NCBI GenBank assembly: GCA_027053135.1 | Contig: JALUEA010000017.1 | Span: 1-18,903 of the forward strand | Reading direction: 5' to 3' | Origin: Candidatus Altimarinota bacterium | GTDB taxonomy: Bacteria; Patescibacteriota; Gracilibacteria; CAIRYL01 | DNA length: 18,903 bases | In this document: positions 7,240 through 15,323 of the stretch, piece after piece | Position numbering within the stretch: position 1 is the first letter of the stretch | Layout: each line of letters opens with the position of its first letter | Made by a program: the position numbers and the translations under genes | Notes under the pieces: model-generated | Databases searched by the model: none | Seen by the model: the letters and a program-made list of their open reading frames with translations, nothing else | What the model was told of the DNA's origin: nothing

Positions 7240-10200
7240 ATGGCATTTACTCATTTGCATACTCATAGTGAATATTCGTTTCTTGATGCACTTCCAAGTG
7301 TAAAAGAACTCGCAAAGGCCGCAAAAAGTCTTGGACAAACGCATATTGCATTAACGGATAGATCGAATATGCATGGTGCTATAGAGTTTTTTAAAGCCTG
7401 TGTTGATAGTGGAGTGAATCCTATTTTGGGATGTGAAATGTTTATAGCTCCCCGAAGTCGATTTGATAAAGAAGCAGGGAAAGATTCGAAACGGCAACGA
7501 ATTGTTTTAATTGCAAAAAATAATAAAGGATATGAAAATTTATTAGAATTGGTTTCTACCGCATTTCAAGATGGATTTTATTATGTTGCACGAATTGATA
7601 CGGAAGTATTAAAAGAATTTTCTGAAGGAATTATTGCAATACTTCCTCGTGCGGGAGGTCCAGTAACGCCATTATTAGAGCATGCACAGTCAGAAGAAGC
7701 GTTTGAGAAGGCAGGAGAAATCATACGAATATATCAAGAAATTTTTGAACCAGAAAATCTTTTTTTAGAAACGACTCCACGACCAAATCTTGCGGAAGAA
7801 AAAAAGTTTCAAGAAAATTATAGAAAAATAATACAACAAACAGGTATACAGCCAGTTGCTACTAATGATGTGCGGTATATATTAAAAGAAGAGAATGATG
7901 TGCATGATACGCTGATTTGTATGCAGTACACATTGCAAAAACATGATACGGATAGAATTTCGTATAAACAACATGATATGTCGTTATGGTCAGAAGAGCA
8001 AATGCGAGTGTATTTTGCTGATATTCCACAAGCGCTAGAGAATACGCAAGTGATTGCAAATCAGTGTCAGTACGAATTTGATTTTAATACACATTTAATT
8101 CCTACATGGGAAGTAACGGGAAATTTTACTGATGATGCTGATTTATTACGGTTTTTGTGTGAGGAAGGAATACGAAAACGATTCGGTGGGCAGTATAGAG
8201 GGTGTTATATGTCTGATCCAAATTTTCAAAAAGTTATTGCAACAGTTGACACTTCTCCTATTTCACGAGAGGAAACAAATTTAGAAGAAGATGAGTACAA
8301 TGAAATTTGTAATCGATTGTATTATGAACTGAAAGTTATTGGAGATATGGGGTTTAATGCCTATTTCTTAATTGTAGGAGATTTTGTTCAATGGGCAAAA
8401 AGTAATGGAATTGCGGTAGGTCCAGGAAGGGGATCGGCGGCAGGTGCTATTGTTGCGTATTTATTAGAAATTACAGATATAAATCCGTTGCGGTATGGGT
8501 TATTTTTTGAACGATTTTTAAATCCAGAACGGGTATCGATGCCAGATATAGATATTGATTTTGCAGATACTGGACGAGAAAAAGTGTTGGAATATGTGCG
8601 GGATAAATATGGAAGAGATAAAGTTGCAAATGTAGCGACTTTTGGAACTATGGCAGCACGAGCTGCAATAAAAGATGTAGCGAGAGTGTATGGGTTACCA
8701 TTTTCAGAAGCAAATGAGTTAGTAAAGTTTATTTCAGAGAAACCTGGTACAAAATTATCTCAAGCAAAAGAAGAATCTACTGATTTACAAGAAGTACTGA
8801 AAGAAAATTCTCAGTGGAATGAAATCTACAATACAGCAATGAAATTAGAAGGAAATATACGACATATTTCTGTTCATGCATGTGCAGTGATGATTACTCC
8901 AAAACCGATTATTAAGTATTGTCCGTTACAACCAGCTCCGAAAGATGAAAATACGCTTATTACACAATTTCAAGCAAAACCATTAGAGCAGTTAGGGTTA
9001 TTAAAGATGGATTTTTTAGGGTTACGAAATCTATCTATTCTTGAAAATACAATACATTTAGTGAAAGAGCGTCATGGACTTGATATTGATATTCTGAATA
9101 TTGATATGAATGATAAAAAGACATTTACGCTTTTAACGAATGGATTTACAACTGGTGTATTTCAATTGGAATCTGCTGGAATGACACGGTATTTAAAAGA
9201 GTTAAAACCAACACGATTTGAGGATTTGATTGCGATGGTGTCGTTATATAGACCAGGTCCAATGAAATTTATTCCTGATTATATTGCAGGAAGTCATAAT
9301 CCAGAGATTGTTTCGTATCCAGATCCATCATTGAAATCAATATTACAAGAAACATTTGGAATTGCTATTTATCAAGAACAGATTTTAGAGATTGCAAAAG
9401 TTTTTGCTGGATTTACGCTGGGAGGAGCTGATTTACTTCGACGAGCAATTGGAAAAAAAATTGAATCGGAATTACTTGCTCAGCGAGATTTATTTATTCA
9501 AGGAGCTATAAAAAATGGACATACTCAGCAGTTGGCGCAACATATTTTTGATGATGTAATTGTTCCGTTTTCTGGGTATGGATTTAATAAATCTCATGCA
9601 GCATGTTATGCGTTTATTGCATATCAAACAGCATATTTGAAAGCACGATATCCAGTAGAGTTTATGACCGCTTTGTTGATAAGTGATGCAGAAAATACGG
9701 ATAGGGTTATTGTTGATATAGAAGAATGTAGAAGTTTGGGAATAACCGTATTACCTCCATCAGTTGAAGAAAGTGCTTTTAGTTTTTCGGTAATTAACGA
9801 TTCAACAATACGGTTTGGATTAAATGCAATAAAAGGAATTGGAGGAAATGTCGTTGAAAAATTGATTGAAGCACAAAAAGAAAAGAATAATCGATTTGCA
9901 AATTTTGTTGATTTTTTAGAAACATGTGGTCCAAAGGTTATCAATAAAAAATCATTAGAAGCATTAGCAAAGAGTGGAGCATTAAGTCGTTTAGAAGACA
10001 CTGGTTTGATACTGGATAATATTGATACGATACTACAGTTCACGAAAGATTCTAAAAAAGAACATAGAGTAGGACAAAATGATTTATTTGGATCGTTTGA
10101 TGTAGAGGTCGAAATGGCAAAGTTAGAATTACATCCTGCAAAAGATGAGGATGGAAATCCTCGCATGGTATCATTGGCGCAACGCTTAATGCTTGAAAAA

Positions 10201-10920
10201 GAAGTGTTAGGTCTCTATGTATCTGGACATCCTTTACAGGGAATGAAAGAGTATTTGGAGCGATCGGGAACGATAATTACAGCATTACCGGAAAAAGCAA
10301 AAATTTTAAAAAAGACGGCAGGGAGAAGAGAGCAGAATATTAAAACGCAGGGGCTTTTAACGTTTGTAAAAAAACTGATAACAAAAACAGGTGATACAAT
10401 GGCTATTGCGTCTATAGAAGATTTATCAGGAAAGATAGAGTTGGTATTTTTCCCTAAAATGTATGCAAAATTTGCAGATTGTTTACAGGGAGAATGGTTT
10501 TTAGAAGTAGAAGGGGAAGTAACACAACGAAATGGAGAGTGGCAAATGACAGTTGTTTCGTGTACAAAACATGTATTGGAAGAGATTCGAAAAAAAGCAG
10601 AAGCATTTAAGATGATAGAATCTGACTCTAATAGTGAGAGTATTGAAGAATCATTTGCATTAAAAGTAAATGAGAAGATTCGACAAGAAAAACAACGAGA
10701 AGAAGAAATGCTTGCAGAAAAACAAAGAAAACAGTGGGAAATATTTTTACCAAGTACTATTTCTCGTGATCAATTACACCGTTTGAAAGCATTGCTTCAA
10801 ACATCACATGGAGATATTGACATTATATTTTTCTTTAAGGGGAAAGAAGTAAAAGCAGGACACAGAGTAAAAAAAACAGAGGAATTAGTAGCACAAGTGA
10901 AAGAAATTTTAGGGGAATAA
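7240..10920 (+). CDS. dnaE: DNA polymerase III alpha subunit (replicative polymerase)
   Basis: This 1226-residue C-family polymerase has the usual order. A PHP domain (about 1-280) starts HLHTHSEYS. The polymerase core has GPGRGSAAG and the catalytic aspartates D436 and D438 in PDIDIDF plus D591 in KMDFLG. Then come a helix-hairpin-helix region (about 885-925), a clamp-binding motif QNDLF (946-950, matching QADMF of E. coli), an OB-fold (about 1035-1110) and a charged C-terminal tail. The PHP metal-site positions are altered: LTDRSNM has R41 where active PHP domains have His, and TNDVRY has R212 for His, so PHP exonuclease activity is unlikely. I chose the ATG at 7240 because DnaE proteins start this way; an in-frame TTG at 7216 would add only eight non-conserved residues. 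It follows the methyltransferase gene without its own obvious promoter. Confidence 0.97.
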   Translation: MAFTHLHTHSEYSFLDALPSVKELAKAAKSLGQTHIALTDRSNMHGAIEFFKACVDSGVNPILGCEMFIAPRSRFDKEAGKDSKRQRIVLIAKNNKGYENLLELVSTAFQDGFYYVARIDTEVLKEFSEGIIAILPRAGGPVTPLLEHAQSEEAFEKAGEIIRIYQEIFEPENLFLETTPRPNLAEEKKFQENYRKIIQQTGIQPVATNDVRYILKEENDVHDTLICMQYTLQKHDTDRISYKQHDMSLWSEEQMRVYFADIPQALENTQVIANQCQYEFDFNTHLIPTWEVTGNFTDDADLLRFLCEEGIRKRFGGQYRGCYMSDPNFQKVIATVDTSPISREETNLEEDEYNEICNRLYYELKVIGDMGFNAYFLIVGDFVQWAKSNGIAVGPGRGSAAGAIVAYLLEITDINPLRYGLFFERFLNPERVSMPDIDIDFADTGREKVLEYVRDKYGRDKVANVATFGTMAARAAIKDVARVYGLPFSEANELVKFISEKPGTKLSQAKEESTDLQEVLKENSQWNEIYNTAMKLEGNIRHISVHACAVMITPKPIIKYCPLQPAPKDENTLITQFQAKPLEQLGLLKMDFLGLRNLSILENTIHLVKERHGLDIDILNIDMNDKKTFTLLTNGFTTGVFQLESAGMTRYLKELKPTRFEDLIAMVSLYRPGPMKFIPDYIAGSHNPEIVSYPDPSLKSILQETFGIAIYQEQILEIAKVFAGFTLGGADLLRRAIGKKIESELLAQRDLFIQGAIKNGHTQQLAQHIFDDVIVPFSGYGFNKSHAACYAFIAYQTAYLKARYPVEFMTALLISDAENTDRVIVDIEECRSLGITVLPPSVEESAFSFSVINDSTIRFGLNAIKGIGGNVVEKLIEAQKEKNNRFANFVDFLETCGPKVINKKSLEALAKSGALSRLEDTGLILDNIDTILQFTKDSKKEHRVGQNDLFGSFDVEVEMAKLELHPAKDEDGNPRMVSLAQRLMLEKEVLGLYVSGHPLQGMKEYLERSGTIITALPEKAKILKKTAGRREQNIKTQGLLTFVKKLITKTGDTMAIASIEDLSGKIELVFFPKMYAKFADCLQGEWFLEVEGEVTQRNGEWQMTVVSCTKHVLEEIRKKAEAFKMIESDSNSESIEESFALKVNEKIRQEKQREEEMLAEKQRKQWEIFLPSTISRDQLHRLKALLQTSHGDIDIIFFFKGKEVKAGHRVKKTEELVAQVKEILGE

Positions 10921-10944
10921 ATATCCTCTTACAGATATAAAAAG

Positions 10945-10958
10945 TATAATGGTATACT
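10945..10958 (+). promoter_or_regulatory. Promoter for the rmlD-type gene
   Basis: Two overlapping -10 candidates are present: TATAAT (10945-10950) and an extended -10, TGG plus TATACT (10950-10958). The second, with its downstream bases, matches the peroxiredoxin promoter closely. The leader would be about 25 bases. Confidence 0.5.
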
Positions 10959-10988
10959 GAGAATAGAAAGAATATTTTATGGATATGT

Positions 10989-12008
10989 ATGAAAAAAGTT
11001 TTATTGTTAGGAGGGCAAGGAATGTTAGGATCTGAAATTTTTACCCAGTCGTTAGAAATGGATACGGTTGATGTGATTCCTTTTTCTCGGTTTAATTTAG
11101 ATTTAACAAAAGAAACAGAGATAGTGAAGAAACTTCAAAAATTTATTGATGATAATTCTATTGATGTTGTTATCAATGCTTCTGCGTATACTGTTGTTGA
11201 TAAATGTGAGGAAGGAAGAGGGGAAGAACAGTCTTTTGCTATAAATGCAGTTGCTCCGAAATATATTGTAGAAGCATGTAAAGAGAAGAATATACCATTA
11301 TTTCATTTTTCTACTGATTATGTTTTTTCTGGAGATACAAATCAATCATTTAATGAAAATGATGATCCCGATATATTTCCTCCTATCAATATGTATGGGA
11401 AGCATAAATTACAAGGAGAAAAAGAAGTATTACAGTACGAAAAAGGGTTTGTGTTGCGAACAGCATGGTTATCAGGACAGTTTGGACATAATTTTGTAAA
11501 TAAAATTGTTCATTTATTGAAAACAGCACCACAAATAAAAGTGGTAAAAAATGAATGGGGAAGTCCTTCTTTTACGACTGATGTAGCGTCGCATGTTTTG
11601 CGTCTGGTAACAGCTGATACTCTTCCAGAAAATTCTATTTTTCATGTTGTGAATGAACGAGGTGATGAGTATAAAGGCGGAGTATCTCGAGTAGAGTTTG
11701 TAGAAGAAATACGAAATTTTTTAGGGTTTGATACTCCTATAATTCCCGTTAAAACATTTAATTTTGTTGCAAAGCGTCCTATTTCAAGTGTTTTGAATAA
11801 TAATTATGGAGAAAAACTTCCTGATTGGAAAACGGCATTACATGCATTGTTAGCAAAAGAAAAAGAAAAAATTGAAAAAAAACGACAAATTGCGTATAAA
11901 AAAGAACAAGCAAGAGAAAAATACAGAGCACAACAAGAACAATTACGGGCAGAAAAAGCTGAACAAGTAGCATGTTCGCAAAATAAAAAAGAGAAAGAGA
12001 ACAAATAG
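10989..12008 (+). CDS. rmlD: dTDP-4-dehydrorhamnose reductase with a charged C-terminal extension
   Basis: This NADPH-dependent short-chain dehydrogenase makes dTDP-L-rhamnose for surface glycans. The Rossmann motif GGQGMLG (8-14), STDYVF (108-113) and the catalytic YGKHK (Y136, K140) are intact, and RPISSVLNN (263-271) matches the RmlD C-terminal RPxxSxLDN signature. The family is usually about 290-300 residues; here residues 289-339 add a Lys/Glu/Arg/Gln-rich helix, probably a coiled coil, of unknown function. The NDR/SDR subfamily could include other 4-keto-sugar reductases, but RmlD fits best. No rmlA, rmlB or rmlC is in the window. It has its own promoter, ends with TAG, and its 3' end lies two bases from the 3' end of the converging dcd gene. 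Confidence 0.88.
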   Translation: MKKVLLLGGQGMLGSEIFTQSLEMDTVDVIPFSRFNLDLTKETEIVKKLQKFIDDNSIDVVINASAYTVVDKCEEGRGEEQSFAINAVAPKYIVEACKEKNIPLFHFSTDYVFSGDTNQSFNENDDPDIFPPINMYGKHKLQGEKEVLQYEKGFVLRTAWLSGQFGHNFVNKIVHLLKTAPQIKVVKNEWGSPSFTTDVASHVLRLVTADTLPENSIFHVVNERGDEYKGGVSRVEFVEEIRNFLGFDTPIIPVKTFNFVAKRPISSVLNNNYGEKLPDWKTALHALLAKEKEKIEKKRQIAYKKEQAREKYRAQQEQLRAEKAEQVACSQNKKEKENK

Positions 12009-12010
12009 AA

Positions 12011-12595
12011 TTATTGTGTTGAGAATTCAGGGTCGTTTGCTACTTTTGATTCTTCTGGTAAAATTTGGTTTTGGTATTTTGAACATTTTTTTTTGCCATA
12101 TGGAACAAGTGCTTCTGAACTCATATTTTCAAAAGCAAGTTGGCATACTCGCATTCCAGGATAGAGTGCTACAGGGACATTGTTTAAATTCGATATTTCG
12201 AGGGTAATGGTTCCTTGAAATCCGGCATCAACAAATCCAGCAGTTGAATGTATTACAATACCAAGTCGTCCAAGAGAAGATCGTCCTTCTACTCGTGCAA
12301 CAATATCGTTTGGGAGTTTTATTTCTTCTTCAGTTACACCAAGAACGAAATCTCCAGGATGAACAATAAAAGGGGTATTCTCATCTCGCTCATATAATTT
12401 TGTGAGTGATTTTTGTGTCATATTTTTCGGATCCAGAAGTGCTATTTCTTGGTGTTTATAGACTTTAAAATACTTTCCTAGTCGTAAATCCATTGAAGAC
12501 GCATGAATTTGTTCTTTCCAGTTTGGGTTTTCTGATTTTATGTGTATTTCTCCTGCATCTATTTTTTCTAAAATATGTTTATCAGATAAAATCAT
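12011..12595 (-). CDS. dcd: dCTP deaminase, possibly bifunctional dCTP deaminase/dUTPase
   Basis: This 194-residue trimeric enzyme of the dUTPase fold deaminates dCTP on the way to dTTP. The nucleotide-binding and catalytic motifs are VEGRSSLGRLG (102-112), HSTAGFVDAGFQG (116-128) and TLEISN with the catalytic Glu E133. The C-terminal lid has SKYQNQ (172-177). The HSTAG segment and SKYQ tail resemble the bifunctional dCTP deaminase/dUTPase of Mycobacterium and Methanocaldococcus more than E. coli Dcd, which has TAH at this place; bifunctionality (dCTP to dUMP in one enzyme) is therefore likely but inferred. The 170-base region upstream is shared with the divergent gene at 12766; I could not settle on a promoter for dcd there. 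Confidence 0.92.
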   Translation of the reverse strand: MILSDKHILEKIDAGEIHIKSENPNWKEQIHASSMDLRLGKYFKVYKHQEIALLDPKNMTQKSLTKLYERDENTPFIVHPGDFVLGVTEEEIKLPNDIVARVEGRSSLGRLGIVIHSTAGFVDAGFQGTITLEISNLNNVPVALYPGMRVCQLAFENMSSEALVPYGKKKCSKYQNQILPEESKVANDPEFSTQ

Positions 12596-12678
12596 TGTTT
12601 TATTAGGGGTTAAAGTTTGTTTTGTTTGCTTTTATATACGGGTATTTTTACATATTGAGAAAAGAAAGAAAAGGAAAA

Positions 12679-12707
12679 TTGATTATAAAAATAAAATATG
12701 ATAAAAT
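12679..12707 (+). promoter_or_regulatory. Sigma-70-like promoter for the uncharacterised gene at 12766
   Basis: TTGATT (12679-12684), a 17-base spacer ending in TGA, then TAAAAT (12702-12707) gives a -35/-10 pair with an extended -10. The leader would be about 50 bases of A-rich sequence. The rest of the 12596-12765 gap shows no gene or RNA structure I can recognise. Confidence 0.55.
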
Positions 12708-12765
12708 AATATTATAAAGAGAGTGATGGAATGAATGAGAGAATTATATAAAAACAAAAACATAT

Positions 12766-13710
12766 ATGAAAACAAATATCAATATAAAAAAAATTCTTAT
12801 TTTAGGCATGGTGAGTTTTGGTATTATTGCTAGTGCGATAGGGGTATATACGGTATCACCAAATACATTCAAAAGTATTTCTGCCGATTTTTTCCAAGAG
12901 AATACATCTCTAAAAGATGTAACGGTATTTTTATCGGATACTCCCTCTCCTGTTTCAACGAATGAAGCATTTCGAGAACGAACCGAAGAGTTGTCTAATA
13001 CGCTTGTTTTAGGATATCTTAATGCTCTAACAGAGAATGAAACATTTCAAAAGAAGTTTGAAACCCTTTCGCATCGTTCAGATATTGTTTTGCATTTGTC
13101 TCCAGAAAAGCATACAACTGTTTCTACTGGGGAAGTATTTCGTGTATCGAGTGACGAAATTATGAGAGATCCACAGTATCCGTTTTTGTCTGTGAGTATT
13201 TTTTCGACAACTGAAGCTCAGCGAGTGCAGGCAGAACATGCAATAAAAACACTTCGTATTGTTCCGTCGTTTATAAATGGGATACGATTAGAAACCATAC
13301 AAAAAAATACTCCATCGTTTGCGTTTTCTTTTTCAACAAAAGAGGCATCGCGGTCTTTGTATCAGTTTATAATTGCTCTTCAGTCAGAGGGAACGATACC
13401 GTCAGGGGTGTTACTGCAGTTGCATATTGATACAGATATACTAAAAAAGAATACGGAATGGAATAAGTTTTTTCATATGATTCATGTGAGAGGTACCACG
13501 AGTGGTGCTACAATACATATTATTTCGGAGCAAAAGAGTTCATGTATATTTCAATCACATCAAGAGTGTACTGGAGAAGAGTGTTCATCGAATTTAGATG
13601 ATACATATTCTATAGAAAATAGAAATGAGTCATGTTCTATAGCGAATGATACTCTAGAACATGAAAATACTGAGGATAAGATTTCATCGTATTTTCCTCA
13701 TGTTGAATAA
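12766..13710 (+). CDS. Uncharacterised membrane-anchored or secreted protein
   Basis: I do not recognise this 314-residue protein. It begins with a basic stretch and one hydrophobic segment (about residues 9-28, ILILGMVSFGIIASAIGVY), so it is probably a signal anchor or signal peptide with the rest outside the membrane. The body (about 60-255) alternates strands and helices and seems to hold two alpha/beta units, around 105-175 and 188-255. The last 60 residues are Ser/Glu/Asn-rich and low in complexity, with four cysteines (SSCIF, QECTGEECSS, ESCS) that could form disulfides. It has a clear promoter, no close partner gene, and lies between dcd and rpmB. Base and codon use match the neighbours, so recent transfer is not indicated. 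Confidence 0.8.
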   Translation: MKTNINIKKILILGMVSFGIIASAIGVYTVSPNTFKSISADFFQENTSLKDVTVFLSDTPSPVSTNEAFRERTEELSNTLVLGYLNALTENETFQKKFETLSHRSDIVLHLSPEKHTTVSTGEVFRVSSDEIMRDPQYPFLSVSIFSTTEAQRVQAEHAIKTLRIVPSFINGIRLETIQKNTPSFAFSFSTKEASRSLYQFIIALQSEGTIPSGVLLQLHIDTDILKKNTEWNKFFHMIHVRGTTSGATIHIISEQKSSCIFQSHQECTGEECSSNLDDTYSIENRNESCSIANDTLEHENTEDKISSYFPHVE

Positions 13711-13747
13711 TGGTGTCGAAAAAAATTCGTTCGATTGTATCTTCCGT

Positions 13748-13776
13748 TTGACAATATTTCTATTTTTTGCAACAAT
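13748..13776 (+). promoter_or_regulatory. Candidate promoter for rpmB
   Basis: A consensus -35 TTGACA (13748-13753) is followed after 17 bases by AACAAT (13771-13776) preceded by TGC. The -10 hexamer is poor, but the perfect -35 and the TGn element support it. Confidence 0.45.
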
Positions 13777-13809
13777 TGAGCAGATTTTTGTAATTTAAAA
13801 CACGAAAGA

Positions 13810-14085
13810 ATGTCTAAAGTATGTATGCTTACGGGGAAACGAGCAACAACAGGTCATAATGTTTCTCATTCAAAACGAAGAACTCTCAGACGATGGCTTC
13901 CAAATCTTCAAATGAAAAAAGTTGAAGTGGAATATATTGATAGAAATGGACGTCCTGCAACAAAAGTTATTAAAATGCGAGTTGCAGCAAGTTCGCTTCG
14001 AACGCTTTATAAAGAACCTTCAAAACATGAAATGAAAAAAATGCGACGGAAATTAGAAAAAAGACAAGTAAAAAAAGTTGCATAG
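13810..14085 (+). CDS. rpmB: 50S ribosomal protein L28
   Basis: This 91-residue basic protein opens with the L28 signature SKVCMLTGKRATTGHNVSHS and continues KRRTLRRWLPNLQ, the segment lying near the 23S rRNA exit region in known ribosomes. The C-terminal third is a Lys/Arg-rich helix (about 65-91), slightly longer than in E. coli L28 (78 residues). It is monocistronic: a promoter candidate lies upstream, a strong hairpin terminator follows, and L33, its frequent neighbour, is absent. Six of its 12 arginines use CGA. The stop is TAG. Confidence 0.95.
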   Translation: MSKVCMLTGKRATTGHNVSHSKRRTLRRWLPNLQMKKVEVEYIDRNGRPATKVIKMRVAASSLRTLYKEPSKHEMKKMRRKLEKRQVKKVA

Positions 14086-14097
14086 TTTCGTATGTGG

Positions 14098-14127
14098 AAA
14101 GATAGTTACTATAACTATCTTTTTTTA
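14098..14127 (+). terminator. Rho-independent terminator of rpmB
   Basis: A perfect 11-bp stem (AAAGATAGTTA / TAACTATCTTT) with a three-base loop CTA runs into a T-tract about 13 bases after the stop codon. Confidence 0.85.
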
Positions 14128-14135
14128 TTTATATA

Positions 14136-14144
14136 TGTTATAAT
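14136..14144 (+). promoter_or_regulatory. Extended -10 promoter for gap
   Basis: TGT followed by TATAAT (14139-14144) is a perfect extended -10. It sits just after the rpmB terminator, so gap is an independent transcription unit with a leader of about 50 AT-rich bases and no Shine-Dalgarno. Confidence 0.65.
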
Positions 14145-14202
14145 CTATATGTTGTTTCTAGAAAACAAATATAAATTTTTATAAGTATTTAATATATTAT
14201 AT

Positions 14203-15231
14203 ATGACTTCAAAACCATTACGAGTTGCTATACAAGGGTATGGGCGAATTGGAAGAATGTTACATCGACAATTGATTGAAAGAAATATTGAAGGGATTGA
14301 AATTGTAGCAGTAAACTCGCGAAGAAATACTGCATCGGAACGAGCCCATCTTTTAAAACGAGATTCTATTTACAGAATATCACCATTAGATATTTCTGCT
14401 GATGATGAAAATATTATTGTAAAAGCGCATGGGAAAACATTTATAACAAAATCATTAAATATAGGAAATATTGATGATTTACCATGGAGAGAGTTAGATA
14501 TTGATGTAGTTGTTGAAGCAACGGGAATGGCTGTTCGATCTGATTTTGCACAAAAACATATTGATTTGGGAGCAAAAAAAGTGCTTGTTTCTGCACCAAT
14601 GAAAGATGGGTCTCCAATGCATGTGTTTGGAGCGAATGATGACGAAATTACTCCAGATATGACTATTCTTTCAAATGCGTCTTGTACTACAAATTGTATT
14701 GCATCACCATTGAAAGCCTTAAATGATGCTATTGGGATTGAAAGTTTTCTTCTTACGACGATTCATTCGTTTACTGATTCACAAAATCTTTTAGATAATT
14801 CTGCAAAAGATATGCGAAAAGCACGAAGTGGTGTGCAAAATTTAATTCCTACAACAACTGGTGCAACGGGTGCGGTTGGAAAAGTAGTGAAAGAATTAGA
14901 CGGAAAGGGAAGTGGTATGGCAGTAAGAGTTCCATTAGCAACTTCAAGTATTTCTGATCTTACAATAAATTTTTCACGAGAAGTAACTGCTGAAGAATTA
15001 AATACTGTTATTGCTGATAGAGCAAAAGAAATTCCAGAAATTTTAGGTGTTTCGTATGAACCACTTGTTTCAACAGATTTTATTGGAGATACTCGGTCTT
15101 CAATTTTAGATGCAGATTCTACAAAAGTTGTTAATGGAAAAACAGCACAAATGTTATTTTGGTACGATAATGAATGGGGGTATGTAGCGAGAATGATTGA
15201 TTTTCTTTCACGGTTACACACATTTCAATAA
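14203..15231 (+). CDS. gap: Glyceraldehyde-3-phosphate dehydrogenase, possibly NADP-preferring
   Basis: This 342-residue enzyme oxidises glyceraldehyde-3-phosphate to 1,3-bisphosphoglycerate, with the reverse reaction in gluconeogenesis. Present are the Rossmann motif GYGRIGRM (12-19), the active site SNASCTTNC (C161), the partner base H188 in HSFTDSQ, the phosphate-binding TTTGATGAVGKV (217-228), and WYDNEWGY (320-327). The loop after the second strand reads AVNSRRN (36-42) where NAD-dependent enzymes have AVND: the ribose-binding Asp is Ser, followed by two Arg, which suggests a preference for NADP (inference). The S-loop RKARSGVQN differs from the usual RRARAAAxN. It is monocistronic with a bidirectional terminator downstream. 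No other glycolytic gene is in the window. Confidence 0.95.
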   Translation: MTSKPLRVAIQGYGRIGRMLHRQLIERNIEGIEIVAVNSRRNTASERAHLLKRDSIYRISPLDISADDENIIVKAHGKTFITKSLNIGNIDDLPWRELDIDVVVEATGMAVRSDFAQKHIDLGAKKVLVSAPMKDGSPMHVFGANDDEITPDMTILSNASCTTNCIASPLKALNDAIGIESFLLTTIHSFTDSQNLLDNSAKDMRKARSGVQNLIPTTTGATGAVGKVVKELDGKGSGMAVRVPLATSSISDLTINFSREVTAEELNTVIADRAKEIPEILGVSYEPLVSTDFIGDTRSSILDADSTKVVNGKTAQMLFWYDNEWGYVARMIDFLSRLHTFQ

Positions 15232-15248
15232 GAATGTATTTGGCAACA

Positions 15249-15288
15249 TAAAAAAGAACTTTCTCGTATGAGAGAGTTCTTTTTTTTG
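15249..15288. terminator. Bidirectional rho-independent terminator between gap and ligA
   Basis: A 12-bp stem (AAGAACTTTCTC / GAGAGAGTTCTT, one G-U pair) with loop GTAT is flanked by an A-run on the left and a run of eight T on the right, so it works for both converging genes. Confidence 0.85.
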
Positions 15289-15323
15289 ATTTTTTTTGAA
15301 GAGTTATTATTTTTATTTGATAT

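Noticed and set aside
7216..7240. TTG starts that would lengthen DnaE (7216), the methyltransferase (6735) and the DsbA-like protein (5651)
   Set aside because: In each case an ATG a few codons downstream begins the conserved part of the family, and the added residues are not conserved.
9624..10166. A 180-codon open frame on the minus strand within dnaE
   Set aside because: It lies fully antisense to the conserved DnaE coding sequence and its Ser/Phe/Asn-rich product resembles no family; it is a shadow of codon use.
12596..12765. Possible small RNA or riboswitch in the longest intergenic gap
   Set aside because: The region is A-rich with no stable stem or known motif; a divergent promoter region explains it.
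14763..15221. A 152-codon open frame on the minus strand within gap
   Set aside because: It is antisense to conserved GAPDH residues, without a promoter or recognisable domain.
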